Positions 1-9,661 of a stretch of 34,660 nucleotides of DNA are shown here, in pieces (within the stretch, counting starts at the first letter, position 1; each line of letters starts with the position of its first letter). This stretch comes from Bacteroidota bacterium (GTDB taxonomy: Bacteria; Bacteroidota; Bacteroidia; Bacteroidales; Prolixibacteraceae): contig JAHEYU010000063.1 in assembly GCA_023251435.1 (NCBI GenBank), positions 1-34,660 of the forward strand. Reading direction: 5' to 3'. The position numbers were made by a program, and so were the translations under genes. The notes beneath the pieces were generated by a model that did no database searches, had not been told where the DNA came from, and was given only the letters and a program-made list of their open reading frames with translations.

Positions 1-1936
1 CAGCTTTTGGATAATTGGTGTAACAATACACCGGAACATTTTGTCCGATACGCTCTGGCCAGTTCCAATGTGGAAGGAGGTGTAAAACTGGCGTATCGCT
101 CCATTTGCTCTGATAGAGAAAGAACCGGTCTTTTTTCAGTCCGGCCAGATCAACAATTCCGAAATAAGAACTTCGGGCGGGAGTACCTTCGTTGTAAGGA
201 GTTGGTTCGCCCAGATAATCGAATCCGGTCCACACGAACTCACCAAAAATGAATTCGCAGTCGTCCTGCATTTCAAACTCGGTATCGGGCGTGGAAGCCC
301 AGTTCGGGTATTCATAGTCGTAGCTCGAAACATGGTAATCCTGGTGCCATGCCCCTTTATTTTCCTTCGCCGGAACTTTGTACTCTCCGCGCGAACTGAC
401 TGTTGAGGCCGTTTCGCTTCCGTAAAGCACATAGTTTGGCTTTTCGGCATGTTTACTTTTGTAGTCAAATGGTTTGTAATTGAATCCGACCAGATCGACC
501 ACATCGCTCAATCCGTTTTTAATGGCGGCAGTATGTTGGTTAAATCCGGCAGTAACCGGACGGGTGGGATCTAATTTCCGGCAAATGTCGGCCAAAAACT
601 TTGCGGTTTCCTTGCCGGTAGCCATGCCCTGTTCCCTGATTTCGTTGCCAATGCTCCACATAACTACTGACGGATGATTGCGGTCGCGACGAATCATGTT
701 GGTAATGTCCTTTTCAGCCCATTGCTCAAAATAACTGGCGTATCCGTTTTTATTTTTACCATTCTTCCATTCATCAAAAGCTTCAACCTGAACAAGCAGT
801 CCGATACTGTCGCATATGTTGAGCAATTCAGGAGAAGGCGGATTATGAGAGGTGCGTATGGCATTAACTCCCATTTCCTTCATTATCTGCATTTGACGTT
901 CGGTAGCGCGATAGTTCACTGCGGAACCAATCGGCCCCAAATCGTGGTGCATGCACACTCCCTGCATTTTCACCGGTTTCCCGTTCAGGAAAAAGCCTTG
1001 GTCCTTGTCGAACTGCAAACTCCGGAAGCCGAAAACCGTTTTTTGCTGATCTTTTAGTTCATTTCCGATATACAGGCTCGAAACTGCTTTGTACCTGACA
1101 GGATTTTCCAGACTCCATAAACGTGGTTCTTTGACTTTCAGCTTTTGATCGAACGGCATTTTGTCGCCACCTTTTTTGGTAGATGTTACAGATCCGACTT
1201 TAATTCCCTGATCGCTGAAAATATCGGTGACCAGTTTCATTTCAGCTTTTGCATCTGCATCTCCGTCAATTTCAGTTTTAATGGACACTTCGGCACTTTT
1301 GGCTGTAATTACCGGAGTGGTGATAAAGGTTCCCCATTGCGCAATTCGTATCGGTGAAGTTTTGACCAGCCGCACATTGCGGTACAAACCGGCACCCGGA
1401 TACCAGCGCGACGATTCAGATTTATTTTCGAGACGTACCGCCAGCACATTGTCCTGCCCAAATTTGACCTGTTTGGTTAGTTCGAATGAAAAAGACGAGT
1501 ATCCATAAGGCCATTCGCCTACGAATTCACCATTGAGGTAAATCTTTGAAAGGCTCATGGCTCCGTCGAACTCGATAAAAATTCGTTTTCCCTGATCGGA
1601 AGCTGAAACAGGCAGAATTTTCCGATACCATCCTACGCCGAAACAGGGTAATGCCCCGGTGCGTCCGGTTCTTAGCCTGGCTTTATTTTCTCCGTCTTCA
1701 ACTACCTGAACCCACTGCATATCGATATTCATGTCGAAGTTTCCGGTGATCGCCCAATCGTGAGGTACGCGCACTTTCTCCCATTCACTGTCGTTTAATT
1801 TGACTGACTCGCCGTTGGCAACATCTTTTTGAATGAATGCCCAGCCTTTATCGAGCAGAGTGACTTCACTTTCCGAAGAAAAGACATTCCAAACAGTTAG
1901 AATCAATATCGCGCAGAGTGAAAATATCCTGATCAT
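1..1936 (-). CDS. Glycoside hydrolase family 2 beta-galactosidase-like enzyme (3' end cut by window edge)
   Basis: The frame is open from the ATG at 1936 to the left edge (645 codons), with an in-frame TAG two codons upstream of the ATG. The product starts with a signal peptide (MIRIFSLCAILILTVWNVFS), so it is exported, probably to the periplasm. It has the GH2 layout: N-terminal jelly-roll sugar-binding domain (about residues 30-210, with VPHDWAITGNF and GVGWYRK), an immunoglobulin-like domain, then a TIM barrel starting near GKPVKMQGVCMHHDLG. The likely acid/base is Glu432 in WSIGNE. The likely nucleophile is Glu508 in YGSETAS, by analogy with BgaA-type galactosidases, and GEFVWTGFDYLGEP is also conserved. 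The family hydrolyses beta-galactosides or related beta-glycosides; the exact sugar cannot be read from sequence. It is the last visible gene of the PUL, 91 bp after the lipoprotein gene, and is probably the enzyme that trims the imported oligosaccharide. The C-terminal domains lie outside the window. Confidence 0.9.
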   Translation of the reverse strand, partial: MIRIFSLCAILILTVWNVFSSESEVTLLDKGWAFIQKDVANGESVKLNDSEWEKVRVPHDWAITGNFDMNIDMQWVQVVEDGENKARLRTGRTGALPCFGVGWYRKILPVSASDQGKRIFIEFDGAMSLSKIYLNGEFVGEWPYGYSSFSFELTKQVKFGQDNVLAVRLENKSESSRWYPGAGLYRNVRLVKTSPIRIAQWGTFITTPVITAKSAEVSIKTEIDGDADAKAEMKLVTDIFSDQGIKVGSVTSTKKGGDKMPFDQKLKVKEPRLWSLENPVRYKAVSSLYIGNELKDQQKTVFGFRSLQFDKDQGFFLNGKPVKMQGVCMHHDLGPIGSAVNYRATERQMQIMKEMGVNAIRTSHNPPSPELLNICDSIGLLVQVEAFDEWKNGKNKNGYASYFEQWAEKDITNMIRRDRNHPSVVMWSIGNEIREQGMATGKETAKFLADICRKLDPTRPVTAGFNQHTAAIKNGLSDVVDLVGFNYKPFDYKSKHAEKPNYVLYGSETASTVSSRGEYKVPAKENKGAWHQDYHVSSYDYEYPNWASTPDTEFEMQDDCEFIFGEFVWTGFDYLGEPTPYNEGTPARSSYFGIVDLAGLKKDRFFLYQSKWSDTPVLHLLPHWNWPERIGQNVPVYCYTNYPKA

Positions 1937-2027
1937 TCTCTATAATTTAAGTGGTTAAAGTTGTGCCCAATTTACATCAAATCTCTTAAGGGAAAGGCAT
2001 GTCGGATTAAAAATTGTCGCAGCTTTA

Positions 2028-4517
2028 TTACTCGTACTTTAACCAAGCCGTTGCGGAACAATCCTTATCGGCAACAATCCGTATCCAGCGCGACTGGAAA
2101 CTTTCGGGGAAACTGTATTCGAAAGTTTCTCCTGATTTTACCGACACGGTTTGATAGCTCATCCACGGACCATGACCAATCGGTTCAACTTCGATGGTGA
2201 AAGTAACCGCTTCTTTCGAATCGTGTGAAAGTTTCAGGCTGCGTTTGTCGTAAAATCCAATCAGATAAGGATCAGAAGCAACACCGGCTTTAACTGCGGA
2301 GTTTTTCCATGGTCCGCCTTCACCAACAGGTTTGCCCATTTGCCACAAATCATCGATGGTTCCCGCCCAAACTGCTGCTTTGCCATCTTCTGACGTAATA
2401 ACATGCGAATTACCTTTTGCTGTTTTAGCGTCAATGCCAGTCATAATCAGCATTCCGCGATACGAAGCGTAATCGTAAATCCTGAATTTGTGCGAGGCAA
2501 CCGGACGTATTTTGGCAAAACCATCGGCATTTTCAGCCGGAAGTTCATAGAAAGTTCCCGCACAATTGAGCAAATCGCGCTCGGTAGCTACTTCGCGACA
2601 AATGCGTACTACTGAATTGTTGGTCAAATCGGTATATTTTGGGTTTCCTTTCGGCAACCTCCAGCGACGACCCAAATCATCAGTAACCAATACCGAAGCC
2701 TCATCAATAGTAACTACCTGTTGCGGAATGGCAAACTTTTCGCGAATGAACGACGCTGTTTCTACATCTTCTTTTTTTACTAAATTCATTAGTGAATCGA
2801 GTTCGTAGTAACCATTTTCAGTAAAAGCATTGTCCGAGGCAGTTCCGGCTAAAACTCCCAATTTACGGCGATTGTTGCCCAATCCCCAAAGCAATCCGGC
2901 ACTGGTTTCTGTTTCTGAAACATTGGCCAAACCTGCAAACATGGCATCGGGAGTGGCACTGCGGTTATCTTTTTGGGCATACGAAAAATGAACGGTGGCT
3001 TTGCTTGCCTGATCCGCTTTTACCCGAATCCATTCTCCTTTTTCAGTAGTTTCGAAAGAAACATTGGCAGATTCGCCTGCTTTAACAGTAATTGATTTCA
3101 GAGTTTTCCAATTGTTATTTCCGGCCTCGTCCACTTCAAAAGTAAACGAAACGCTCTGTTTTCCTTCATTTTTAATCCATGCAGAACGAACGTCCCAGCC
3201 TGCAAACAGGAAAGGTTCAGAAACGGCTCCGGCTTTAATTTCTTCGGAAATCCAAACCGCGCCTTCTGCTGTGTTTGGTCCCAACTGATCGGGTTTCTCA
3301 ATAGAAGTAAACCACAGGTTGGAATTGGATTGTCCCGGGCCTTCGATGCTGCCTTTCACTTTTCGTTTATTCAGGAATTCCTTTTGTGCTGAATCATCGC
3401 ACCCAAAAACCAGTTGGTTATTCCAACGTGTATAATCGCCAATCACTTTCAGATAGGCTGAACGTGGACGAATTCCGGCAGCGTTGGTCGCGGTAAATGT
3501 TTCGGGGAAACGCCAGAACATACCATGCATGGTCATCAGATAATCCGATTTTTCGGCAGTACCAATGTCGCGAATGCGTGGCCATTCGGTATTCCAGCCG
3601 TGTGCGCCATCGTAGCTATGACTGGCTTTGGGCAGTCGGTAAAAACTCCAGCCGGTTTCAGCATTCCGGACTCCAAGAAGCACCGATTTATGATCCCAAC
3701 CAGTGGCCCAAATCGGATCGGTTGTGGGATTTGCATTGCCGTAAATTCCACCCGGACCAGTCACTTCCACAAATTGGTTACGACGAACCACTTTCCAGTC
3801 TTTGCCGTTCCATTCGGCCAAAACTCCGGCTTCGATATCGAATTGTTTCAATGCAGCCTCCTTGGCTTCACCATTGTTCGAGAAAACCAGCACTCCTTGT
3901 CCTGAATACAGGCCTTTTCCGTGAGCTCCCGGTAATAATTCTGCATGTTGAGCCATTTCTCCGGGTTTGCGATTCATGTTTCCATCCTGATACAATACGG
4001 TTGGTTGAAGTGTTTTTGCATCAACTTCGTAAAAACCTTCTTCCATAGTACCATAATAAATTTTTCCGGTGGGATCGGTCAAATGTCGGGCGTTTCCGGT
4101 ATGACGCCCAGGCATAGATGTGTAAGGAATTGTTTTTACATTACCCGTTGAATCGATGACATACGGACCAATAAATAGTTGCTTACTTTCCTTGTGAATC
4201 ATCCGGTTGGCAGGAGTTCCGCCAATACTTCCGGGATAGGTTGACTGCTGGAGATCTGCCGTAATTTCGTACAACTTGTCGGACGAACCCAACGGAAGAT
4301 GTGGTCCGTAGGTAATCACATAAAGCTTGTCGTTCCATGGAACTACTGCTCCTGTTCCACACTCGCCTTCGTTGTTGTAATAGGCCAGATGCGGATAGAT
4401 GCCGCTGAAAGATTTTAATGCTTCGGGATGTTTTTCCTGAACGGCACAAGCTGCAAAAAATAATATTGCAAGAACGATTACTAAAATGTATTTACTCATT
4501 CGATTTAGATTCTTCAT
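2028..4517 (-). CDS. Large PUL-associated lipoprotein with duplicated C-terminal module, function unknown
   Basis: An 829-residue protein with a lipoprotein signal: a hydrophobic stretch at residues 10-23 ends in FAAC, with Cys24 as lipidation site. A start at Met7 is also possible and gives a more typical signal. Residues 35-350 hold recurring short segments of the type LYVITYG, GKIYYGTMEEGFYEV and GVLVFSNNG, suggesting a beta-propeller. Residues about 418-513 and 716-828 are two copies of one module. Shared positions include VWISEEIKAGAVSEPFLFAG against VWAGTIDDLW...VKAGVASDPYLIG, then F(T/E)VE, Ser-Val-Lys-x-Gly-Glu, and WIR(V/I)xAD. I do not recognise a named family. Its place between the DUF5107 gene and a GH2 enzyme suggests surface or periplasmic glycan binding or processing. 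A terminator-like hairpin lies just upstream, so it may be expressed at a lower level than susCD. Confidence 0.8.
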   Translation of the reverse strand: MKNLNRMSKYILVIVLAILFFAACAVQEKHPEALKSFSGIYPHLAYYNNEGECGTGAVVPWNDKLYVITYGPHLPLGSSDKLYEITADLQQSTYPGSIGGTPANRMIHKESKQLFIGPYVIDSTGNVKTIPYTSMPGRHTGNARHLTDPTGKIYYGTMEEGFYEVDAKTLQPTVLYQDGNMNRKPGEMAQHAELLPGAHGKGLYSGQGVLVFSNNGEAKEAALKQFDIEAGVLAEWNGKDWKVVRRNQFVEVTGPGGIYGNANPTTDPIWATGWDHKSVLLGVRNAETGWSFYRLPKASHSYDGAHGWNTEWPRIRDIGTAEKSDYLMTMHGMFWRFPETFTATNAAGIRPRSAYLKVIGDYTRWNNQLVFGCDDSAQKEFLNKRKVKGSIEGPGQSNSNLWFTSIEKPDQLGPNTAEGAVWISEEIKAGAVSEPFLFAGWDVRSAWIKNEGKQSVSFTFEVDEAGNNNWKTLKSITVKAGESANVSFETTEKGEWIRVKADQASKATVHFSYAQKDNRSATPDAMFAGLANVSETETSAGLLWGLGNNRRKLGVLAGTASDNAFTENGYYELDSLMNLVKKEDVETASFIREKFAIPQQVVTIDEASVLVTDDLGRRWRLPKGNPKYTDLTNNSVVRICREVATERDLLNCAGTFYELPAENADGFAKIRPVASHKFRIYDYASYRGMLIMTGIDAKTAKGNSHVITSEDGKAAVWAGTIDDLWQMGKPVGEGGPWKNSAVKAGVASDPYLIGFYDKRSLKLSHDSKEAVTFTIEVEPIGHGPWMSYQTVSVKSGETFEYSFPESFQSRWIRIVADKDCSATAWLKYE

Positions 4518-4544
4518 GGTTTATTAAATATTGGGTTGGTTAAT

Positions 4545-4570
4545 AAAAAAGGTGACCGGAAGCCACCTTT
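4545..4570 (-). terminator. Intrinsic terminator after the DUF5107 gene, inside the PUL
   Basis: On the minus strand AAAGGTG (4570-4564) pairs with CACCTTT (4554-4548), with a loop of about 9 nt. The transcript then continues with a T-run (TTTTTTATT) to 4545. It lies between the DUF5107 stop and the lipoprotein start, so it can limit readthrough into the last two PUL genes. The stem is only 7 bp, so termination is probably partial. Confidence 0.6.
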
Positions 4571-4654
4571 CAAATTTAATCAGTATTTTTTATTGATTGA
4601 TTTATTAGGTGATTAAGAATTTATGAAGTAAAACAAGTAATGTTATTGAAAAGA

Positions 4655-7600
4655 CTAGAGTTGACCCAACTCGATTTTGGCACTTAAAAAATCGGGGGAA
4701 ATTTGCAGGGCCGCTTTAAACTGTTCCTTCGCCCGGATTTTATCTCCGAGACCCAAATATCCCAACCCGGAGAGGTAATGCGGGAAAGCTCTTTCATCAA
4801 GGGAAGGAAGTTTTTTCGCACTAATGAATTGATAGTCCTTATCGCCTGAATCTTTGGCAACCATATTTTTATCTCTATCCGAAAGTTCACTAAATATTGT
4901 TTTTACATCTGCTTTTGGATTGATCTTTTGGCGAGCCATTGCAGCGAAATAACGCTGAGCTTGCCTGTTTCCAATTCCACGTATCCTCCAGGGAAAATTC
5001 TTCAAAGTATCTGAGGCTATAACTTCTTTCCACGATTGAACAGCATTTTCCTTTTGGCCCAAAGCATCAAAAGCACAGCCCATCCAGTATTTAATTTGGA
5101 TTAAGCGGGAATTTGAATCTTCGGCACGTAAATTTTCCGGCGGAGTTAGTGCTGTCTGGAAGTCAACTAATGCTTTCTGATACTGTTTCTTTTTAAGGAA
5201 ATTCAGACCTCTGATCAAATGCGCATCTGCCCAGGCCTGACCAGTGTTGAATGCACTTCCACCTTCCCAAAGACTGAAAGTACGGCTTTTCAGGAGCGAA
5301 ATAGACTCTTCAGTTTTACCGGCAAATATTTTGAGATTGATCATTGAGCCAAGGGCATCGTCTTTTTTCATAACAACCTTTTCGTTCTTTTCGAGCAATG
5401 CCAAACGTTTCTCTACCGAAGTACCTTCTGATTTATAGAGTTGGTCGAGCTCCGCAAAATGTGTCGGGTAAGGGTTAGGAACACTAATTGCATTTTCCAT
5501 ACAGGCAATTGCTTTGTTTTTAGATCCTTCAGCAGGCTGGTGTGAATAGGCAATGGCCAGATTTCTCCAGGTAATATTGGCATTGGGGTCTAATACAGAA
5601 GATTTTTCCCACAGCGCAACGGCTTCTTCGGGTTGCCAGTCGTAAAGCAGATTTCCCAGATAATATGGAGCACGTGCATCCAATTGGTTTGCATTGATTG
5701 CACTGCGAAGCACGTCAATAACTTCCTGCTGAAATGGGAAAACATAGTCCAGCGGTTGCAGGCTGGCCTGTTTGCTGTATTCCATAGCTTTTTGTGAGTC
5801 ACCCTGTTTTTCGGCAAAATACCCAAGATAGTAGTACACCAGCGGCGAAATTTTTGTTTTATCCTCTGAATGGGTAATTAATTCTGATAAAACGGTGATA
5901 CCATCATTCCAAAGTCCGCTGTTGAGATATCCTGCGGCAATTTCCTCGGCATTAATTGGATGGTGAATTAAGGTTGAAAAAAGAGTTTTTGCGGCATTGG
6001 CATCTTTGGAAGCAAGCCATTGTTCTGACATCAGTTGTGCATCGAGCGGATCGCATTTCTCTTTGGCAAAAGCAACCAGTTTTTGAGCCTCCTCATTCCG
6101 GTTGAAATGACGCAGCAAAGCAGATTTCAGCACATAAGCCCGAACATTGTAGGTATTGGCATCAAGCGCATGGTTAACATGATCGAGTGCGGTTGAATAT
6201 TTGCCCTGCAAGGAGGCAATTTCGGCCAAAGCGTAATAAGCCGGTGCTTTCCATTCCTGTTTCCAGGTTGCTTTGTAAAAAGCGGTATATGCTTCGTCAA
6301 AACGTCCTTGTGCTTTAAGCGCAACTCCCAGGTAATAGATTGGTTCAACATTTTTTGAAGTTGTATATTGAGCAGTAAGCCGTTCAATAGCCTTGTTAAA
6401 ATACTTTTCAGCAAGAACATATTTGGCATTTCTCAAACATAAACGGCCCATCCCGGTGTTTGCATCAACATTTCCCGAATCGCGACGAAGTGCTTCTTCC
6501 CAATACGGATCGGCATCAAGTGTCGGGTTATGAAACTGGTCGATTCGTTGGCCAGCCAGGAAAAGTTCCTCGTCATTTTTTATCTGCTCCGGTTTTTTAG
6601 GTTCAGTATAACCTACGGGTTTTGGAACTGGCTGAAGGACAATCGGGGAATAAGCAACCAATTCACGTCCTCCGGTAGAAATCGAGGCGCGGAGTTCATG
6701 TTCATCCTGACTTGCAGGTAGGGCAATTTGCCTGAAATATGGTTTTCCGGGATTGATCGATATGCGCTCTTCAGAAAGTATTTTATTTCCTGCCTTGAGC
6801 GTTACCGTTGCATCGGTATAAGCTTTTGTGGTATAAAATCCATAGTTGACTTTTCCATCCTTCACATCAAAGTTAACTGCGGCATCCAAATTGGCATTCT
6901 TCACACCATCGATTCCCCGGAATGGGAAAAGTGACATAGTGAACGAACGTTCTTCGTTAGGCTGTAACCACGAATAATCGGGCTGGTTGTCGGAATAGGC
7001 ACCTACCATGATTTCAAGATAAGGACCGTCATCGTCAGTAAGGATTTTATCCCACATATTTCCGACACCCCAGGTAAAGAATTTCTTGCCTGCAACAATG
7101 TTGTGATCTGCAATATTCATGATTCCTGCGTTTTTACCATGATCGTATCCAGCAACAAAATCATCTTCATAATTCACGGCAAACCATGAATTTGGGGTTT
7201 TGTTGTTCTTGTACCAACTCACATCAACACCGTCAACCATAGGCCAGGGCTGAAAATCACGTTTGCTGTGTCCCGTTGACCATTGTGTACTTGGTGGAAA
7301 AATTACCTGATAATCGTTATTGATAGAAACAGCAATATTGGCAAAACAAAGCATGGTGTTTTCTACCGGCGTACGGTTGATGATTTTAACGTTGCATTCA
7401 ACAATTGAGCTACCTGGCCGGAGCGTATAACCAACAGCCCAACGCATGCGGTGGCGTATTTCAAGTTCACCTACCCAAATGGTTTTGCTGCCATCGGCGC
7501 CTTCTTCAATGCTATATTGAACCGGAATAAATGTACTTGCCCTGTGATGATGAGGTATATTCCACTCAACACCACCAGAAATCCACGCTCCGGTCAATCC

Positions 7601-7981
7601 GATAAGCGCAGGTTTGATGACGTGCTGCGGATATATGAAATGGTAATTGTTTGTCTTATCGACAGCCGAAAACAATCGGCCACCCAATTCGGGCAATACA
7701 CTTATTTTGACATATTCGTTTTCAAGATAAATCAAATGATAGCTTTTGTCCGCTTTCCTGTTTGTGAGATTATCATAGAGTGGATAAGGATAGATTCTTT
7801 GTTCAGCACCCTGTGTTCCTCTTCCAAAGAAAAACATTGGATTAGGCTCAGGTGGCCCGGATAAATAAGTCGGGATATTTTCATCAACTTCGCTCACAGT
7901 AACGGGCGCTTGTGCAAAAGTAGTTAGTGCAGCGAGCAGCAACACTATACTGATGAAACTGGTAATTTGTTTGGTTTTCAT
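4655..7981 (-). CDS. DUF5107 domain and TPR-repeat secreted protein
   Basis: An 1108-residue protein with a cleavable signal peptide (residues 1-25, ending TTFAQA). Residues about 55-360 resemble the DUF5107 domain: EYVKISVLPELGGRLFSAVD, GGVEWNIPHHH, and W(S/F)xGxxK blocks. This beta-sandwich resembles aldose-epimerase/GH C-terminal folds and is common in Bacteroidota PULs. From about residue 480 to the end there are many tetratricopeptide repeats (for example GMGRLCLRNAKYVLAEKYFNKAI and YLGLGDKIRAKEQFKAALQI), which usually act as protein-protein scaffolds. The reaction, if any, is unknown. Location is probably periplasmic. It follows susD after a strong terminator-like hairpin and is followed by a second, weaker one. 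Family call is by recognition of motifs, not by a database search. Confidence 0.82.
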   Translation of the reverse strand: MKTKQITSFISIVLLLAALTTFAQAPVTVSEVDENIPTYLSGPPEPNPMFFFGRGTQGAEQRIYPYPLYDNLTNRKADKSYHLIYLENEYVKISVLPELGGRLFSAVDKTNNYHFIYPQHVIKPALIGLTGAWISGGVEWNIPHHHRASTFIPVQYSIEEGADGSKTIWVGELEIRHRMRWAVGYTLRPGSSIVECNVKIINRTPVENTMLCFANIAVSINNDYQVIFPPSTQWSTGHSKRDFQPWPMVDGVDVSWYKNNKTPNSWFAVNYEDDFVAGYDHGKNAGIMNIADHNIVAGKKFFTWGVGNMWDKILTDDDGPYLEIMVGAYSDNQPDYSWLQPNEERSFTMSLFPFRGIDGVKNANLDAAVNFDVKDGKVNYGFYTTKAYTDATVTLKAGNKILSEERISINPGKPYFRQIALPASQDEHELRASISTGGRELVAYSPIVLQPVPKPVGYTEPKKPEQIKNDEELFLAGQRIDQFHNPTLDADPYWEEALRRDSGNVDANTGMGRLCLRNAKYVLAEKYFNKAIERLTAQYTTSKNVEPIYYLGVALKAQGRFDEAYTAFYKATWKQEWKAPAYYALAEIASLQGKYSTALDHVNHALDANTYNVRAYVLKSALLRHFNRNEEAQKLVAFAKEKCDPLDAQLMSEQWLASKDANAAKTLFSTLIHHPINAEEIAAGYLNSGLWNDGITVLSELITHSEDKTKISPLVYYYLGYFAEKQGDSQKAMEYSKQASLQPLDYVFPFQQEVIDVLRSAINANQLDARAPYYLGNLLYDWQPEEAVALWEKSSVLDPNANITWRNLAIAYSHQPAEGSKNKAIACMENAISVPNPYPTHFAELDQLYKSEGTSVEKRLALLEKNEKVVMKKDDALGSMINLKIFAGKTEESISLLKSRTFSLWEGGSAFNTGQAWADAHLIRGLNFLKKKQYQKALVDFQTALTPPENLRAEDSNSRLIQIKYWMGCAFDALGQKENAVQSWKEVIASDTLKNFPWRIRGIGNRQAQRYFAAMARQKINPKADVKTIFSELSDRDKNMVAKDSGDKDYQFISAKKLPSLDERAFPHYLSGLGYLGLGDKIRAKEQFKAALQISPDFLSAKIELGQL

Positions 7982-8007
7982 TTTAGGTTATTTAATCAGT
8001 TTAGAGT

Positions 8008-8052
8008 AAAAAAAAATTAGGCTGATTAAATATCTTGTTCTTAATCAGCCTA
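8008..8052 (-). terminator. Strong intrinsic terminator after susD
   Basis: TAGGCTGATTAA (minus strand, 8052-8041) pairs perfectly over 12 bp with TTAATCAGCCTA (8029-8018) around an 11-nt loop. The T-tract starts at 8017-8016 and contains nine T (8016-8008). It lies 18 nt after the susD stop and 27 nt before the DUF5107 start, so most transcripts probably end after susCD. Confidence 0.85.
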
Positions 8053-8069
8053 TTTGAGTATGTGTTGAA

Positions 8070-9635
8070 TTACAGATTAGGATTCAATACTCTATCTCCC
8101 TGTGGAATAGGGGCGAAATACCGATCCTTGGTGGGTTGGTTGGCCAATGGAACTTCAGCTGCATTTCTCTTTGCTGTAGCGCTTTCAACAGTTTCAGTTC
8201 GAACCATATCAAACCAACGGGCACAAGGTTCCAACCCGGCAAATTCCCATTTGCGTTCTTCTATTACTTTATCACGGAAGGCAGTTCCATTTAGACCTGC
8301 AGGAATATTTTCAAGTCCGGCGCGGGTTCTGACCCTGTTAATGCAGGTATAGGCTAATGCGTCTGGTCCACCCGACATTGCTTTTGCTTCGGCATAAACC
8401 AGTAATACTTCAGCATATCTGATCACCTGAACGGTACGGCTGCTCCACCAATCGAGCCATGCCCCCATGTTTTTCGGATCATAACCAGGGAAACTAGTAT
8501 ATTTATTGTAATAAGGATGTTTATAGGCAAAATCCTGCCATGCGACTACCGGACTAGTAGGTGTTTTTTGTCCGCTGGTAATAAACGTAGCATCCTTTCT
8601 TGGACCGGCAGGGAATTCGTTAAAGAAAGTCAGTTCAGCAAATGCATCCGACCAGCCTCCAAAATTTTCAGGAAAGAATGACAATGGAGCATTCATGTTA
8701 CCATTGGCCCATGTTCCGCCATTGCTCCAATCGCCAGCAGTATGATTAAAATAACATGCAAAAACATCTTCGGCGTTACCTTTATCTTTCCAACCATTTT
8801 CCCACTTCCAAAGATCTGCATAGTTATCTAAAAGTTTATAACCATACGAAGCCTCGTTGTCAATCACTTCTTTGGCTTTTTGTGCAGCTAGGGCATAATT
8901 TGATTCTTGTTTTAAAGGATAACCAGCCATGTTTAAATATACTGAAGCCAAAAGCGCTTTAACAGTACCTGTATTGGCACGAGCATGGGCTGAACTCTTT
9001 TCGAGTGCTGAAGCATCAGGAGCATTGGAATAATTGGCCGGCACCAATGATTCAGCTTTGGTTAAATCAGAAACTATCAGTGCATAGACATCTTTGAACG
9101 AAGATTTCGAAATCGTATAATCGACTGTTACTTCTGTTGCAAGCGGTACTTCTCCAAATATACGAACCAGGTTAAAGTATGCCAGGGCCCTCATAAAATA
9201 GGCTTGACCCAAAGCTCGGTTTTTCTGATTTTGTAACAGCGCTGGTTGATCCTTGGGTTCAACAAAATTATCGATATTCGAAATAATCACATTTGCTTGT
9301 TTAATGGTACCGTAGGCTCCCGTCCAAGACGATCTTAAACGGTCATTATTATCCTGAGCGCTGAAAACATCGAACTGTAAATACCCGGATTTATTACCAC
9401 CAGCCTGGGTTGTTACATCATCGCCACCCATACATGCAGCCATCGTTCCACTTTCATTATACATTAAGTTTTTGCTGCTGTAAAGGGCATTTACACATTT
9501 TTCAAGATCACTAACAGTCGTAAAATAATTGTCAGGTCGAATCAATCCATAAGTCTTTTCATCAAGAAAATCTTTGCTGCATGAGAATAATATTCCTGCC
9601 AGCAAAAAAAGCGACATATATTTTTTCATTTTCAT
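8070..9635 (-). CDS. SusD/RagB-family starch-binding-like outer-membrane lipoprotein
   Basis: A 521-residue protein with a lipoprotein signal (LLAGILFSC, Cys19), followed by SKDFLDEKTYG, a typical SusD N-terminus. The TPR-like helical region contains AYFMRALAYFNLVRIFGEVPL. The C-terminal part has YAEVLLVYAEAKAMSGG...INRVRTRAGL and the closing motif EERKWEFAGLEPCARWFDMVR, all hallmarks of SusD_RagB. It sits on the cell surface and forms the glycan-capturing lid on the SusC pore. It lies 26 bp downstream of susC, so the two are co-transcribed. The length is usual for the family. The glycan bound cannot be deduced; the GH2 gene suggests a galactose-containing or related substrate. Confidence 0.96.
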   Translation of the reverse strand: MKMKKYMSLFLLAGILFSCSKDFLDEKTYGLIRPDNYFTTVSDLEKCVNALYSSKNLMYNESGTMAACMGGDDVTTQAGGNKSGYLQFDVFSAQDNNDRLRSSWTGAYGTIKQANVIISNIDNFVEPKDQPALLQNQKNRALGQAYFMRALAYFNLVRIFGEVPLATEVTVDYTISKSSFKDVYALIVSDLTKAESLVPANYSNAPDASALEKSSAHARANTGTVKALLASVYLNMAGYPLKQESNYALAAQKAKEVIDNEASYGYKLLDNYADLWKWENGWKDKGNAEDVFACYFNHTAGDWSNGGTWANGNMNAPLSFFPENFGGWSDAFAELTFFNEFPAGPRKDATFITSGQKTPTSPVVAWQDFAYKHPYYNKYTSFPGYDPKNMGAWLDWWSSRTVQVIRYAEVLLVYAEAKAMSGGPDALAYTCINRVRTRAGLENIPAGLNGTAFRDKVIEERKWEFAGLEPCARWFDMVRTETVESATAKRNAAEVPLANQPTKDRYFAPIPQGDRVLNPNL

Positions 9636-9661
9636 TATTTTTTAAAATTCATGATTTGGGT

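Noticed and set aside
3497-4048. 183-codon plus-strand frame opposite the PUL lipoprotein
   Set aside because: It is antisense to a well-supported gene and its translation lacks domain-like sequence. The same reasoning excludes the other opposite-strand frames.
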